The notes beneath the pieces are model-generated. The model was not told the DNA's origin. It saw only the letters and a program-made list of their open reading frames with translations, and ran no database searches. The position numbers were made by a program, and so were the translations under genes. From Microbacterium soli (lineage in GTDB: Bacteria > Actinomycetota > Actinomycetes > Actinomycetales > Microbacteriaceae): a stretch of 64,000 bases of DNA. Positions 1 to 7,631 of the stretch are shown here, one piece after another. The stretch is taken from NCBI RefSeq assembly GCF_039539005.1, contig NZ_BAABCP010000002.1:62001-126000 (forward strand). Direction: 5' to 3'. Position 1 is the first letter of the stretch, and each line of letters begins with the position of its first letter.

Positions 1-213
1 GCGATGACGATCGCAGGCTTCGGCGGCGGCAGCGCGGAGGATGGCGAGGGCGGTGGAGGCGGCGGCGCGTCCATCCCCTTCGGCGTGTACGTGCGCCGTG
101 AGGAGGGTCTGCGCTTCGAGCCGAACATCGTCACGCTCCTCGCCGTCGCGATCCCCTTCGTCTGCGTGGCAGGACGAGCTCTCAGCCGCGTCATCCGTGC
201 ACTCAAGAAGTGA
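1..213 (+). CDS. GerW/YtfJ-like protein, C-terminal fragment (5' end outside window)
   Basis: Only the last 70 or so residues are present, and the frame is open to the left edge. A glycine-rich linker (GFGGGSAEDGEGGGGGG) leads into a short beta segment ending RFEPN, then a hydrophobic stretch (IVTLLAVAIPFVCVAGRAL) and a basic tail. This arrangement matches the C-terminus of GerW/YtfJ-family proteins, which in non-sporulating actinobacteria are conserved and of unknown function. The hydrophobic stretch suggests membrane attachment. The family call rests on overall layout, not on a catalytic motif. The next gene begins inside its 3' end. Confidence 0.55.
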   Translation, partial: AMTIAGFGGGSAEDGEGGGGGGASIPFGVYVRREEGLRFEPNIVTLLAVAIPFVCVAGRALSRVIRALKK

Positions 214-778
214 CGACCCGTTCGACGACGCCCTGACCGCGGCGACCGATCGCATCCTCGCAGCGGTACGGGGCACGGCGGCGTCGAATCCTGTCGTCAT
301 CATCGACGGCCGCAGCGGTGCGGGCAAGAGCAGTCTCGCCGCTCGCCTGATCCGCGCCTGGCCGCTGCGAGCGCCCGCCCAGCTGCTTGCGCTCGATTCC
401 GTGTATCCGGGATGGGACGGGCTGGCTCGGGGAGCGCAGTACGCCAGGGAGCGGGTGCTGGTCCCGCATGCCCGCGGCAGGATCGGCATCTGGCGGCGCT
501 GGGACTGGGAGCTCGGCGAGGCGGCGGAGGCGCACGCCGTGGATCCCGCCCTCGGCCTCGTCATGGAGGGCTGCGGGGCGCTCGGAGCCGCATCGGCCCG
601 ACTGGCGGATGTGACCGTCTGGGTCGACGGGCCCGCCGATTCGCGTCGGGCCAGGGCTCTCGCGCGCGACGGTGAGGCGTTCCGCGCGCACTGGGACATG
701 TGGGCCGAGCAGGAGGAGACGCACATCGCGGACGATCGTCCTCAGGAGATCGCCGACATCCGGGTGCGAACGCCGTGA
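197..778 (+). CDS. P-loop NTPase, uridine-kinase-like
   Basis: A 193-residue protein with a Walker A motif (GRSGAGKSS) about 40 residues in, followed by an aspartate-containing strand (LLALDSVYPGW) and a Trp/Arg-rich region (IWRRWDWELGE) typical of small P-loop kinases annotated as uridine-kinase-like or AAA ATP-binding proteins. The substrate is unknown. The GTG at 197 is preferred because it removes a low-complexity upstream extension that overlaps the preceding gene, and it leaves a 17-nt overlap. A later start cannot be excluded. No partner gene indicates a pathway. Confidence 0.7.
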   Translation: MHSRSDDPFDDALTAATDRILAAVRGTAASNPVVIIDGRSGAGKSSLAARLIRAWPLRAPAQLLALDSVYPGWDGLARGAQYARERVLVPHARGRIGIWRRWDWELGEAAEAHAVDPALGLVMEGCGALGAASARLADVTVWVDGPADSRRARALARDGEAFRAHWDMWAEQEETHIADDRPQEIADIRVRTP

Positions 779-788
779 CGAGGCGCGT

Positions 789-1274
789 TCAGCGCGCGTC
801 GTGCCGGTCGGCGAGCAGCACGAGCAGCTCCAGCCGGTATCCCAGCCAGTCGTAGACGCCGTACCGAGGGTCCCCGGCATCGTGCTCATCCGACCCGTCG
901 ATGCCCAGTCTCCGTGCCAGTACGAGGCGGATCCCCGAGAGGGTCCTCAGCCAATGGTCGACCTCCGCGGGCCGGATGAGCACGGTGCACTCGCGAGCGA
1001 CGGCCTCGATGCCCGTCGTCTCGAACTCGCCCAGGCCCGTGCGCACGACCCGCGCGTCCTCCACCCGCCGGTCGAACAGATCCTCCCGCGTGCTCCGACG
1101 GTACTCGGCAGCCGCTTCCGCGTCGTCGGGATACGGGTTCGGGGCGAGCCGGTCCATCGCGTCGTCCGCACCCGAGCGAGGCCCCTCCAGCAGACCGATG
1201 TACTCGTCGACGAGAGCCAGCAGCCGGTGACCCTCGATGCCGGCGAGGGGCATCCGCAGCATCCGATGGGTCAT
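789..1274 (-). CDS. DUF2017 family protein
   Basis: A 161-residue acidic protein that begins on an ATG overlapping the clpS stop by 4 nt. It matches the DUF2017 family, which almost always follows clpS in actinobacteria: an N-terminal helix-rich region ([16 protein letters not shown]) and a C-terminal [24 protein letters not shown] segment. No enzymatic motif is visible. The tight coupling to clpS suggests a link to the Clp pathway or simply a conserved operon; the function is not established. Confidence 0.85.
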   Translation of the reverse strand: MTHRMLRMPLAGIEGHRLLALVDEYIGLLEGPRSGADDAMDRLAPNPYPDDAEAAAEYRRSTREDLFDRRVEDARVVRTGLGEFETTGIEAVARECTVLIRPAEVDHWLRTLSGIRLVLARRLGIDGSDEHDAGDPRYGVYDWLGYRLELLVLLADRHDAR

Positions 1275-1567
1275 CGCGGCTCCCTGCGCACCGTCGCCCA
1301 CAGTCCGAACCCGTGCATGGCCTGCGCATGCACCTCCATGGTCTCCCGCGGCCCGGTGGCAACGACGGCGTGGCCGTCGTTGTGCACGGCCAGCATCAGT
1401 CGGGTGGCCTTCTCCTCGGAGTACCCGAAGTAGGTGCGGAAGACGCGCACCACATAGCTCATGAGGTTCACCGGGTCGTCCCACACCACCAGCTGCCACG
1501 GCAGAAGCGGTGCGGAGCTCAGCTCCTCCTCGATGAGAGGAGCGGATACCGGGCTGCTCATGCCCAT
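1271..1567 (-). CDS. clpS: ATP-dependent Clp protease adaptor ClpS
   Basis: A 98-residue protein. The core [20 protein letters not shown] is the classical ClpS entry motif; the segment [20 protein letters not shown] follows, and METVHAQ-type residues (MEVHAQAM) close the fold. ClpS delivers N-degron substrates to the ClpA/ClpC unfoldase. The start overlaps the end of the upstream GNAT-peptidase gene, so the two are probably translationally coupled. A second ATG two codons downstream (1561) is an equally possible start. Confidence 0.95.
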   Translation of the reverse strand: MGMSSPVSAPLIEEELSSAPLLPWQLVVWDDPVNLMSYVVRVFRTYFGYSEEKATRLMLAVHNDGHAVVATGPRETMEVHAQAMHGFGLWATVRREPR

Positions 1568-2412
1568 CCCAGGTCATGCAGCTGCTCATCGTCGATGCCG
1601 TAGAAGTGTGCGATCTCGTGCACGAGGGTGGTGTGTATCTCCTTGCGCAGCTCGGCCTCGTCGCGGCAGGCGGCCAGATGGGCGCGACGGTACACCACGA
1701 TGCGATCGGGGAGCTCGCCGAGGCCGTACTGTCCGCGCTCGGTGAGGGCGAAGCCCTCGTACAGCCCGAACAGGTCCTCGCCGTTCTCCGGCGCGTCCTC
1801 GACGACGAATACGACATTCTCCAGGCCGTCGACCATCTCATCGGGCAGTCGATCCAGCTCATCGACGACCAGCCGCTCGAACTCGTCGGGGTCCATGCGG
1901 ATGCCGAGCTCCCGCTGCATGTGCACCCTCCGGCCCAGGCCGGTCAGTCCCAGACGCTGTTCCGCCTGGGCCAGTTCCCTGTGGAACGGGGTGTCCGGCG
2001 CCGGGGCCTCGACAAAGCCCGCGGAGGCGTAGAACGGCGCGTTCCACGGCACGTCCGCGAAGGTGCGCAGCGTCAGTGTCGCCGCACCTCGCGTCGCGGC
2101 CTCGTCGATCGCGGCGTCCAGCAGTGTGCGCCCGTGCCCGTGCCGGGCGTGCGCGGGGTGCACGCTGAGCTGTTCCAGGTGCGAGCCGTCCTCGTCGTGC
2201 AGCAGCACGTGCGCGAACCCGACCGCAGGACCGTCCTCCTGCTCGGCGGCGACGAGGATGAAGCCGGGCCGTTGCAGCCGTTCCGACGCGGAGGGCGCTG
2301 AGGGCCAGGGGACGGCACCGAACAGGGATCGGAAGAGCGAGTCGGCGGCGTCTTCGATGTCGGCGAGCGCATCCAGGTCGGAACCGGAGGCGAGGCGGAC
2401 GTGAGTGGACAT
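1558..2412 (-). CDS. GNAT acetyltransferase fused to zincin-type metallopeptidase domain
   Basis: One continuous 284-codon frame carries two domains. Residues 1-165 form a GNAT fold, with the acetyl-CoA loop [14 protein letters not shown] near residues 84-97 and the terminal FYASAGF signature near 127-133. Residues 173-284 match the small actinobacterial metallopeptidase family (PF06262 type): [10 protein letters not shown] entry and HEIAH at 265-269, followed by [13 protein letters not shown]. These are usually separate genes. An internal in-frame ATG at 1896 could still give a free peptidase. Transcription is probably leaderless: TAGCAT lies 6 nt before the ATG. It heads a clpS operon. Confidence 0.85.
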   Translation of the reverse strand: MSTHVRLASGSDLDALADIEDAADSLFRSLFGAVPWPSAPSASERLQRPGFILVAAEQEDGPAVGFAHVLLHDEDGSHLEQLSVHPAHARHGHGRTLLDAAIDEAATRGAATLTLRTFADVPWNAPFYASAGFVEAPAPDTPFHRELAQAEQRLGLTGLGRRVHMQRELGIRMDPDEFERLVVDELDRLPDEMVDGLENVVFVVEDAPENGEDLFGLYEGFALTERGQYGLGELPDRIVVYRRAHLAACRDEAELRKEIHTTLVHEIAHFYGIDDEQLHDLGWA

Positions 2413-2462
2413 ACCCCGATGCTATCGACGCCCGCCGGCCGGCAGCGTTCGTGTGAGAACTC

Positions 2463-2732
2463 TCAGAGCAGGCTGGCCGTATTCACCGCATCCCCGGAAC
2501 GGAGTGGGGAGTCGGGGTGTCGTCGGGGGCGGCGGTGGCGTCGAGGCGGAGAAAGCCACGCCTCGGACAGCAATGGCCCGCGAGGGAGCGTCTCGGACGG
2601 GTGGCGGAGGAACTCGCGCAGCAGATCGGATCCGCGTCGGCCCGGAGCGCGCAGTCGGCAGAAGAGATCCGCGAACTCGAACGGCGTGACGAGACGGTCG
2701 TCCGCACTCGCGTCCAGGCCTCGGAGGCACAA
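2463..2732 (-). CDS. possible small hypothetical protein
   Basis: A tentative 89-codon frame in the only gap over 300 bp (2413-2746). In its central part (DLLREFLRHPSETL) the codons end mostly in G or C and give a sensible amphipathic sequence, as in real genes here, but the C-terminal third is Arg/Pro-rich and looks non-coding. No family is recognised and no clear ribosome binding site is seen. A plus-strand frame through the same DNA ends in a tRNA-derived tail and is less credible. The gap may hold nothing but the promoter for the tRNA and for the divergent fusion gene. Confidence 0.2.
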   Translation of the reverse strand: MCLRGLDASADDRLVTPFEFADLFCRLRAPGRRGSDLLREFLRHPSETLPRGPLLSEAWLSPPRRHRRPRRHPDSPLRSGDAVNTASLL

Positions 2733-2746
2733 GGCATCCGCAACGG

Positions 2747-2819
2747 TGCCCCCTGCAGGATTCGAACCTGCGACCGACAGATTAGAAGGCTGTTGCTCTA
2801 TCCACTGAGCTAAGGAGGC
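2747..2819 (-). tRNA. tRNA-Arg(TCT)
   Basis: Read on the minus strand: acceptor stem GCCTCCT pairs with AGGGGGC, the D-arm starts TAGCTCAGTGG, the anticodon loop CTTCTAA carries TCT, and the T-arm is GCAGG-TTCGAAT-CCTGC with discriminator A. No CCA is encoded immediately after it (the next bases are CC). It decodes AGA. It sits divergently from orn. Confidence 0.97.
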
Positions 2820-2854
2820 GCGGTTACCCAGACTAGCGTGTCGGAGGGCATCGG

Positions 2855-2867
2855 TAGGATCGGACCA
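2855..2867 (+). promoter_or_regulatory. -10 box of leaderless orn transcript
   Basis: TAGGAT at 2855-2860 is followed by exactly 6 nt and the ATG of orn. With normal -10 to +1 spacing, transcription would begin at or next to the A of ATG, so the mRNA would lack a Shine-Dalgarno sequence. None is visible. The same layout recurs at many starts in this window. Confidence 0.6.
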
Positions 2868-3493
2868 TGGTTTCTGCGTCTGATAACGACCGACTCGTCT
2901 GGATCGACTGCGAGATGACAGGGCTCGATCTCTCCATCGACGAACTGGTCGAGATCGCCGTGGTCATCACCGACTTCGAGCTGAGGCCGCTCGATCCCGG
3001 CTTCCAGATCGTGATCAAGCCCAGTGATGCGGCGTTCGCGCACATGAACGAGTTCGTCACGAACATGCACCGCACCTCCGGCCTGATCGAGGAGATCCCC
3101 GACGGCGTGCCGCTGGCCGTCGCCGAGGAGCGCACACTGGAGTACATCAAGCGCTTCGTCCCCCTCGAGGGAAAGGCGCCGTTGGCCGGCAACACCATCG
3201 GAACCGATCGGATGTTCCTCGCGAAGTACATGCAGCGCATCGACAGCTACCTGCACTACCGCAATGTCGACGTGTCCAGCATCAAGGAGCTCTCCCGTCG
3301 CTGGTACCCGCGGGTGTTCTTCCAGGCGCCGGAGAAGAACGGCGGCCACCGGGCCCTCGCCGACATCCTGGAGTCCATCCGCGAGCTTCAGTACTACCGC
3401 GACGCCGTGTTCGTCGCAGAGCCCGGACCGTCCTCCGATGAGGCACGCGCCCTCTCCGCGCACGCCGTGTCGGAGTTCGCCTCGAACATGTAA
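2867..3493 (+). CDS. orn: oligoribonuclease
   Basis: A 208-residue DEDDh 3'-5' exoribonuclease. Asp14 and Glu16 lie in WIDCEMTGLD, the second acidic residue in NTIGTDRMFLAKYM, and the His/Asp pair in GGHRALADI. The length fits the family (about 200). Orn degrades the di- to pentaribonucleotides left by other RNases and also pGpG, and is usually essential. The ATG is fixed by the -10 box 6 nt upstream. Downstream lies tRNA-His, as in many actinobacteria. Confidence 0.97.
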   Translation: MVSASDNDRLVWIDCEMTGLDLSIDELVEIAVVITDFELRPLDPGFQIVIKPSDAAFAHMNEFVTNMHRTSGLIEEIPDGVPLAVAEERTLEYIKRFVPLEGKAPLAGNTIGTDRMFLAKYMQRIDSYLHYRNVDVSSIKELSRRWYPRVFFQAPEKNGGHRALADILESIRELQYYRDAVFVAEPGPSSDEARALSAHAVSEFASNM

Positions 3494-3529
3494 TAGACTC
3501 GGGGAGTTGCCTTCTCCAGAAGGCGCATG

Positions 3530-3605
3530 GTGGCTATAGCTCAGCTGGTAGAGCACCGCGTTGTGGTCGCGGGGGTCGCGGGTTCAAGCCCCGTTAGCCA
3601 CCCCA
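3530..3605 (+). tRNA. tRNA-His(GTG)
   Basis: Acceptor GTGGCTA pairs with TAGCCAC. The anticodon loop TTGTGGT gives GTG, and the T-arm is CGGGTTCAAGCCCCG. Discriminator C at 3602 faces a genomic G at 3529, which supplies the G-1 typical of tRNA-His. CCA is encoded at 3603-3605. Confidence 0.96.
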
Positions 3606-3610
3606 GATCA

Positions 3611-3641
3611 GAGGCTCCCCTGCAGTGCAGGGGAGCCTCTT
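3611..3641 (+). terminator. hairpin terminator after tRNA-His
   Basis: GAGGCTCCCCTGCA (3611-3624) is followed, after one base, by its exact complement TGCAGGGGAGCCTC (3626-3639) and then TT. The dyad is almost perfectly symmetric, so it can also serve the convergent small gene that ends at 3666. Confidence 0.75.
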
Positions 3642-3665
3642 GCCGAAGAGCGGGCGCAACCGTGC

Positions 3666-3929
3666 TCAGAACCGCAGCGCGGCGACGGCGTCATCCGCAT
3701 CCCAGAACTCGCCGATGAGTCGGAAGGCACCGGATCCCAGCAGCAGACGCTCCGCGCGGTAGCGGACGCCGAGCGGATCCGCGACGACTCGCAGGTGGCC
3801 CCGGATGGAGCCTCGTGCGTCGACGACCCGCCACAGGCCGCCCCCTGCTCTCTCCAGACGCTCTGCGCGTGAGCGCAGCACGGGGGCCTCCCAGCGCAGG
3901 AGGGGGACGTTCTCGGTGATGGTGATCAT
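3666..3929 (-). CDS. hypothetical protein, 87 aa
   Basis: I do not recognise this protein. It is Arg/Leu-rich, with a pattern of short beta segments (LWRVVDARGSIRGHLRVVAD, RLIGEFWDADDAVAALRF). It has no signal peptide, membrane helix or cysteines. The start is well supported: GGAGGAAGGA lies 6 nt upstream of the ATG on the minus strand. It shares the intergenic space with the divergent hydrolase gene at 3995. The codon use fits the neighbours, so it is probably a real cytoplasmic protein. Confidence 0.6.
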   Translation of the reverse strand: MITITENVPLLRWEAPVLRSRAERLERAGGGLWRVVDARGSIRGHLRVVADPLGVRYRAERLLLGSGAFRLIGEFWDADDAVAALRF

Positions 3930-3994
3930 GTCGACTCCTTCCTCCTTCGAACATAAGGACGGCCACCGACATCGGCTCCTCTAGACTCGTGACC

Positions 3995-4897
3995 ATGTCC
4001 GTCGCCTCGCCGTACGCCGCCCGCCTCGGACGGATCCCCGTCGAGAGACGCACTGTTCAGGTGCTGGGCTCCACCACGGCGTACTGGGTGTACGGGCCCG
4101 ACGGCGAGGATGCGCTGACGGTCATCGCCGTGCACGGCTTCCGCGGTGAGCACCACGGCCTCGAGCCCGTGATCGCCCATCTGCCCGGCATGCGCGTGAT
4201 CTCCCCGGACCTTCCCGGCTTCGGCGAGACGCCGCCGATCCCCGGACGCGCACACGATCTGAGTCTGTACTCCGGATGGCTGACGGAGTTCGCGCGCACC
4301 GTCGCACCCGACGCCGTCGTCCTCGGGCACTCCTTCGGGTCCATCGTCGCCTCAGCGGCGGTCGCCGGCGGGCTGCGCGCCCCACGGCTCATCCTCATCA
4401 ACCCCATCGGTGCGCCAGCGCTGGAGGGGCCGCGGGGCGTGCTCACACGACTCGCCGTGCTCTACTACCGGCTGGGAGCACAGCTCCCCGATCGGTACGG
4501 GACAGCGCTGCTGCGGCATCCGCTGATCGTGCGCATCATGAGCGCGGCGATGGCGAAGACGCGGGACCCGCAGCTGCGGCGGTTCGTCCACGACCAGCAC
4601 CGCAGGTACTTCTCCACCTTCGCGGATCGGCAGGTGCTGCACGACGCCTTCGTCACGAGCGTCTCTCATGACGTGCGGGCGTTCGCGGGGGTCATCGATG
4701 CTCCCGTGCTGCTCATCGCCGCCCAGCGCGATGACATCACGCCGATCGAGGCCGAGCGCCGCCTGGCGGGGCGGTTCCCCGACGCCGAGCTCGTCGAGTT
4801 CGCCGAGGTCGGCCACCTCATCCACTATGAGACGCCCGCCGAGGCCGCCGGCGCGATCCGGCGCTTCCTCAGGCCTCCCGCCGAGCGAGGCCGATGA
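3995..4897 (+). CDS. alpha/beta hydrolase
   Basis: A 300-residue alpha/beta-hydrolase fold protein. The oxyanion region is HGFRGEHHG, the nucleophile elbow GHSFGS places Ser near residue 113, the acid is in AAQRDDITP, and the catalytic His is in EVGHLIHY near the C-terminus. The substrate is unknown. A GTG two codons upstream (3989) falls inside the region between a TAGACT -10 box (3982-3987) and the ATG, so the leaderless ATG at 3995 is the better start. Its 3' end overlaps the convergent Lrp-type gene by 29 nt. Confidence 0.85.
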   Translation: MSVASPYAARLGRIPVERRTVQVLGSTTAYWVYGPDGEDALTVIAVHGFRGEHHGLEPVIAHLPGMRVISPDLPGFGETPPIPGRAHDLSLYSGWLTEFARTVAPDAVVLGHSFGSIVASAAVAGGLRAPRLILINPIGAPALEGPRGVLTRLAVLYYRLGAQLPDRYGTALLRHPLIVRIMSAAMAKTRDPQLRRFVHDQHRRYFSTFADRQVLHDAFVTSVSHDVRAFAGVIDAPVLLIAAQRDDITPIEAERRLAGRFPDAELVEFAEVGHLIHYETPAEAAGAIRRFLRPPAERGR

Positions 4898-5342
4898 GCC
4901 CCGCCACTCGGAACGGGATGACCTCGCCCATCGCGAGCGACGTCTCCGTGCGCTCCACGCCGTCGATGGAGAGGATGCGGGCATCCACGTCGAACAGGTG
5001 CCTGGCGTCCCGACAGGCGACTCTGGCGAGGATGTCGATGGAGCCGCTCAACCCGTGCGCCTGCACCACTTCGGGTACGCGGGCGAGCTCGGCGGTGATC
5101 CGCGGCAGTTCTGTCTGGCGGACGCCGATGCTGATGAACGCCTGCAGCGGGAAGCCCAGCACCTCCGTCGAGTAGGACCTCTCGTACGACTCGAACACGC
5201 CCGTCTGCTCCAGCCGGGCCATTCGCGCCTGGATGGTGTTGCGGGACAGGCGCAGGCGTTCCGCGAGCGCGACGACGGTGGTGCGGGGGTCTTCGGCGAG
5301 GGCGGAGAGCAATTCGAGATCGACGCGGTCCAGAGCGGGCAT
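4869..5342 (-). CDS. Lrp/AsnC family transcriptional regulator
   Basis: A 157-residue regulator: an N-terminal winged HTH (LAERLRLSRNTIQARMARLEQTG) and a C-terminal RAM/AsnC ligand-binding domain (VVQAHGLSGSIDILARVACRD). It is divergent from the branched-chain 2-oxoacid dehydrogenase genes, where Lrp-type proteins such as BkdR commonly act, so it is the likely local regulator responding to a branched-chain amino acid or keto acid. The start at 5342 gives the standard family N-terminus (ALDRVDLELLSAL). An upstream in-frame ATG would add 11 unusual residues. Confidence 0.88.
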   Translation of the reverse strand: MPALDRVDLELLSALAEDPRTTVVALAERLRLSRNTIQARMARLEQTGVFESYERSYSTEVLGFPLQAFISIGVRQTELPRITAELARVPEVVQAHGLSGSIDILARVACRDARHLFDVDARILSIDGVERTETSLAMGEVIPFRVAGLIGLARREA

Positions 5343-5372
5343 AGTGCCACACAATAGCAGGGGTGGCTGTGT

Positions 5373-5416
5373 CACTCGTGTGCAACATGCTCAAGAGCTC
5401 GGCGCATGCTTGAGTG
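5373..5416. promoter_or_regulatory. candidate Lrp-type operator in divergent bkd promoter
   Basis: CATGCTCAAG (5386-5395) and CATGCTTGAG (5405-5414) form a dyad through CTCAAG/CTTGAG. An outer pair, CACTC (5373-5377) and GAGTG (5412-5416), extends it. It lies midway between the regulator and the E1 alpha gene. The assignment is inferred from position and symmetry. Confidence 0.4.
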
Positions 5417-5509
5417 ATGTGTCAGGTCGACGTACCCTTCAGATATGGCCGACGGAGCCGTCGGCAGACCGTGCACGCCCCACAAGGGCCCCACGTCAGG
5501 AGGACGAAG

Positions 5510-6610
5510 ATGTCACCGATCACAGACGCCGAGAGAGACCTCGAACTGACCGAGCGCATGATCGCGCCGGACGGTGTGCGCATACCGAATCCTCAGCTCG
5601 ACGGCTACGTCCGCGGCATCGACTTCCCGACGCTGCGCGACCTGCATCGCGACATGGTGGTGCTGCGCCGCATCGACGCGGAGGGCGTCGCACTCCAACG
5701 GCAGGGCCAGCTCGGGCTCTGGGCGCCGTGCAACGGCCAGGAGGCGGCGCAGATCGGCACCGCGCGCGCTCTGGACCCGCAGGATTTCGTCTTCCCCAGC
5801 TATCGCGAGACCGGGCTGATGTACGTTCGCGGGGCGCAGCCCGGTGACTACGTGCGCATGTGGCGCGGCGAGGAGGGCGCCGCCTACGATCCCGCGGCCC
5901 TGCGGATCGCACCCCTGCAGATCATCATCGGTGCGCAGACGCTGCATGCCGTCGGCTACGCCCTGGGCATCCGGCACGAGGGCGCCGACGAGGTGGCCGT
6001 GACGTATTTCGGAGACGGCGCCACGAGCCAGGGCGACGTGAATGAGGCCATGGTGTTCGCGTCATCCTTCCGCGCACCGGTCGTCTTCGTCTGCCAGAAC
6101 AACCACTGGGCGATCTCCGAGCCGGTCGGTCTGCAGTCGCCGTTCCCCCTCGCCGGTCGTGCGCCCGGGTTCGGCATCCCGAGTCTGCGCGTCGACGGCA
6201 ACGATGTGCTGGCGTGCCTCGCCGCCATGCGCTGGGCGCTCGAGCACGCGCGCTCGGGGAAGGGACCCGCCTACCTCGAGGCCGTCACGTACCGGATGGG
6301 CCCGCACACCACCGCCGACGACCCCAAGCGCTACCGCGACGACGCAGAGCTGGAGAAGTGGCGCAGACTCGACCCCATCGCGCGGCTGGAGGCGCATCTG
6401 CGCGCTGCCGGCGAGCTGCCGCAGGACCACCTCGACGCCGTGCAGGCGCAGGCCGATGAGACGGCCCGAGACATGCGCGCGGCGTGCCTCGGCATGGTCA
6501 CGCGGCCGGCCCTCACCGTCTTCGACCGCGTGTACGCCGAACCCCACTCCGGGCTCGAGCGCGAGCGTGCCGAGTACGCGGCGTACCTGTCGACCTTCGA
6601 GGAGGCGTGA
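5510..6610 (+). CDS. bkdA: branched-chain 2-oxoacid dehydrogenase E1 component, alpha subunit
   Basis: A 366-residue thiamine-diphosphate enzyme alpha chain. The ThDP/Mg motif GDGATSQGDVNEA ends in CQNNHWAIS, the classical GDG...NN pair. Also present are QEAAQIG near residue 77 and YRMGPHTTADDPKRYR, the phosphorylation-loop equivalent. With E1 beta and E2 it decarboxylates 2-oxoacids to acyl-CoA. The neighbouring carboxylase, dehydrogenase and lyase genes point to branched-chain keto acids rather than pyruvate, although sequence alone does not exclude pyruvate. GGAGGA sits 7 nt before the ATG. Confidence 0.88.
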   Translation: MSPITDAERDLELTERMIAPDGVRIPNPQLDGYVRGIDFPTLRDLHRDMVVLRRIDAEGVALQRQGQLGLWAPCNGQEAAQIGTARALDPQDFVFPSYRETGLMYVRGAQPGDYVRMWRGEEGAAYDPAALRIAPLQIIIGAQTLHAVGYALGIRHEGADEVAVTYFGDGATSQGDVNEAMVFASSFRAPVVFVCQNNHWAISEPVGLQSPFPLAGRAPGFGIPSLRVDGNDVLACLAAMRWALEHARSGKGPAYLEAVTYRMGPHTTADDPKRYRDDAELEKWRRLDPIARLEAHLRAAGELPQDHLDAVQAQADETARDMRAACLGMVTRPALTVFDRVYAEPHSGLERERAEYAAYLSTFEEA

Positions 6611-6611
6611 G

Positions 6612-7631
6612 ATGGCGCAGCTGACGCTGGGCAAGGCGCTCAACGCAGGGCTGCGGCAGGCCATGCGCGACGACGACAGGGTCGTGCTGCTGGGGGAGGA
6701 CATCGGCACCCTCGGCGGCGTGTTCCGCATCACGGACGGCCTGCTGGAGGAGTTCGGCGCCCAGCGGGTCATCGACACGCCGTTGGCGGAGTCCGGCATC
6801 ATCGGCACGTCGGTGGGGCTGGCGTTCCGCGGGTACCGTCCGGTGGTCGAGATCCAGTTCGACGGCTTCATCTATCCCGCCTTCGATCAGATCGTCTCGC
6901 AGGTCGCCAAGCTGCACTACCGCACGCAGGGCAGCGTGAAGATGCCGATCACGATCCGGGTTCCCTGGGCCGGTGGCATCGGCGCCGCCGAGCACCACTC
7001 CGAATCACCCGAGGCCTACTTCGTGCACACCGCCGGTCTTCGCGTGGTCGCCGTGTCGGATCCGCAGGACGCCTACCGCTGCCTGCGCCAGGCCATCGCC
7101 AGCGACGACCCCGTGCTGTTCTTCGAGCCCAAGCGGCTGTATCACCACAAGGGGGAGGTGGATCTGGCGTCTCCTCTTGCGGATGCTCCTCCCCTGGGAC
7201 TGGCGAAGGTCGTGCGCAGAGGCGCCGACGCGACCGTCATCGCCTACGGCGCCATGGTCCGCACCGCCCTGGACGCCGCCGAGGCGGCCGAGGATGAGGG
7301 GATCTCCCTGGAGGTCATCGACCTGCGTTCGTTGTCTCCGGTCGACTACGAGACCGTCAACGCTTCGGTGCGCCGCACCGGACGCGTCGTCGTCGCCCAC
7401 GAGGCGTCGCGCGAGGCGGGTGTCGGTGCGGAGATCATCGCCGGCATCACCGAGTTCTGCTTCGAATACCTCGAGTCGGCGCCGCTGCGGGTGACCGGCC
7501 ACGACATCCCGTACCCGCCGGCGAAGCTGGAGAAGTTCCACCTGCCCGATCTGGACCGCATCCTCGATGCGGTGGATCGCGTCCTGGATCGTCCCAGCAG
7601 CATCAGCGGCGTGAAGGGAGCACAGCTGTGA
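6612..7631 (+). CDS. bkdB: branched-chain 2-oxoacid dehydrogenase E1 component, beta subunit
   Basis: A 339-residue transketolase-type beta chain. Hallmarks are LLGEDIGTLGGVFRIT, the active-site TPLAESGIIG segment, RVPWAGGIGAAEHHSESPE, and the C-terminal transketolase domain (YGAMVRTALDAAE, IDLRSLSPVDYE). It starts 1 nt after the alpha-chain stop and its own end overlaps the E2 start, so the three subunits are translationally coupled. It pairs with the alpha chain to form the heterotetrameric E1. Confidence 0.9.
   Translation: MAQLTLGKALNAGLRQAMRDDDRVVLLGEDIGTLGGVFRITDGLLEEFGAQRVIDTPLAESGIIGTSVGLAFRGYRPVVEIQFDGFIYPAFDQIVSQVAKLHYRTQGSVKMPITIRVPWAGGIGAAEHHSESPEAYFVHTAGLRVVAVSDPQDAYRCLRQAIASDDPVLFFEPKRLYHHKGEVDLASPLADAPPLGLAKVVRRGADATVIAYGAMVRTALDAAEAAEDEGISLEVIDLRSLSPVDYETVNASVRRTGRVVVAHEASREAGVGAEIIAGITEFCFEYLESAPLRVTGHDIPYPPAKLEKFHLPDLDRILDAVDRVLDRPSSISGVKGAQL

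Noticed and set aside
2517..2813. Plus-strand frame ending in CRIRTCDRQIRRLLLYPLS
   Set aside because: The tail is the typical conceptual translation across a tRNA gene (tRNA-Arg here), not a protein.
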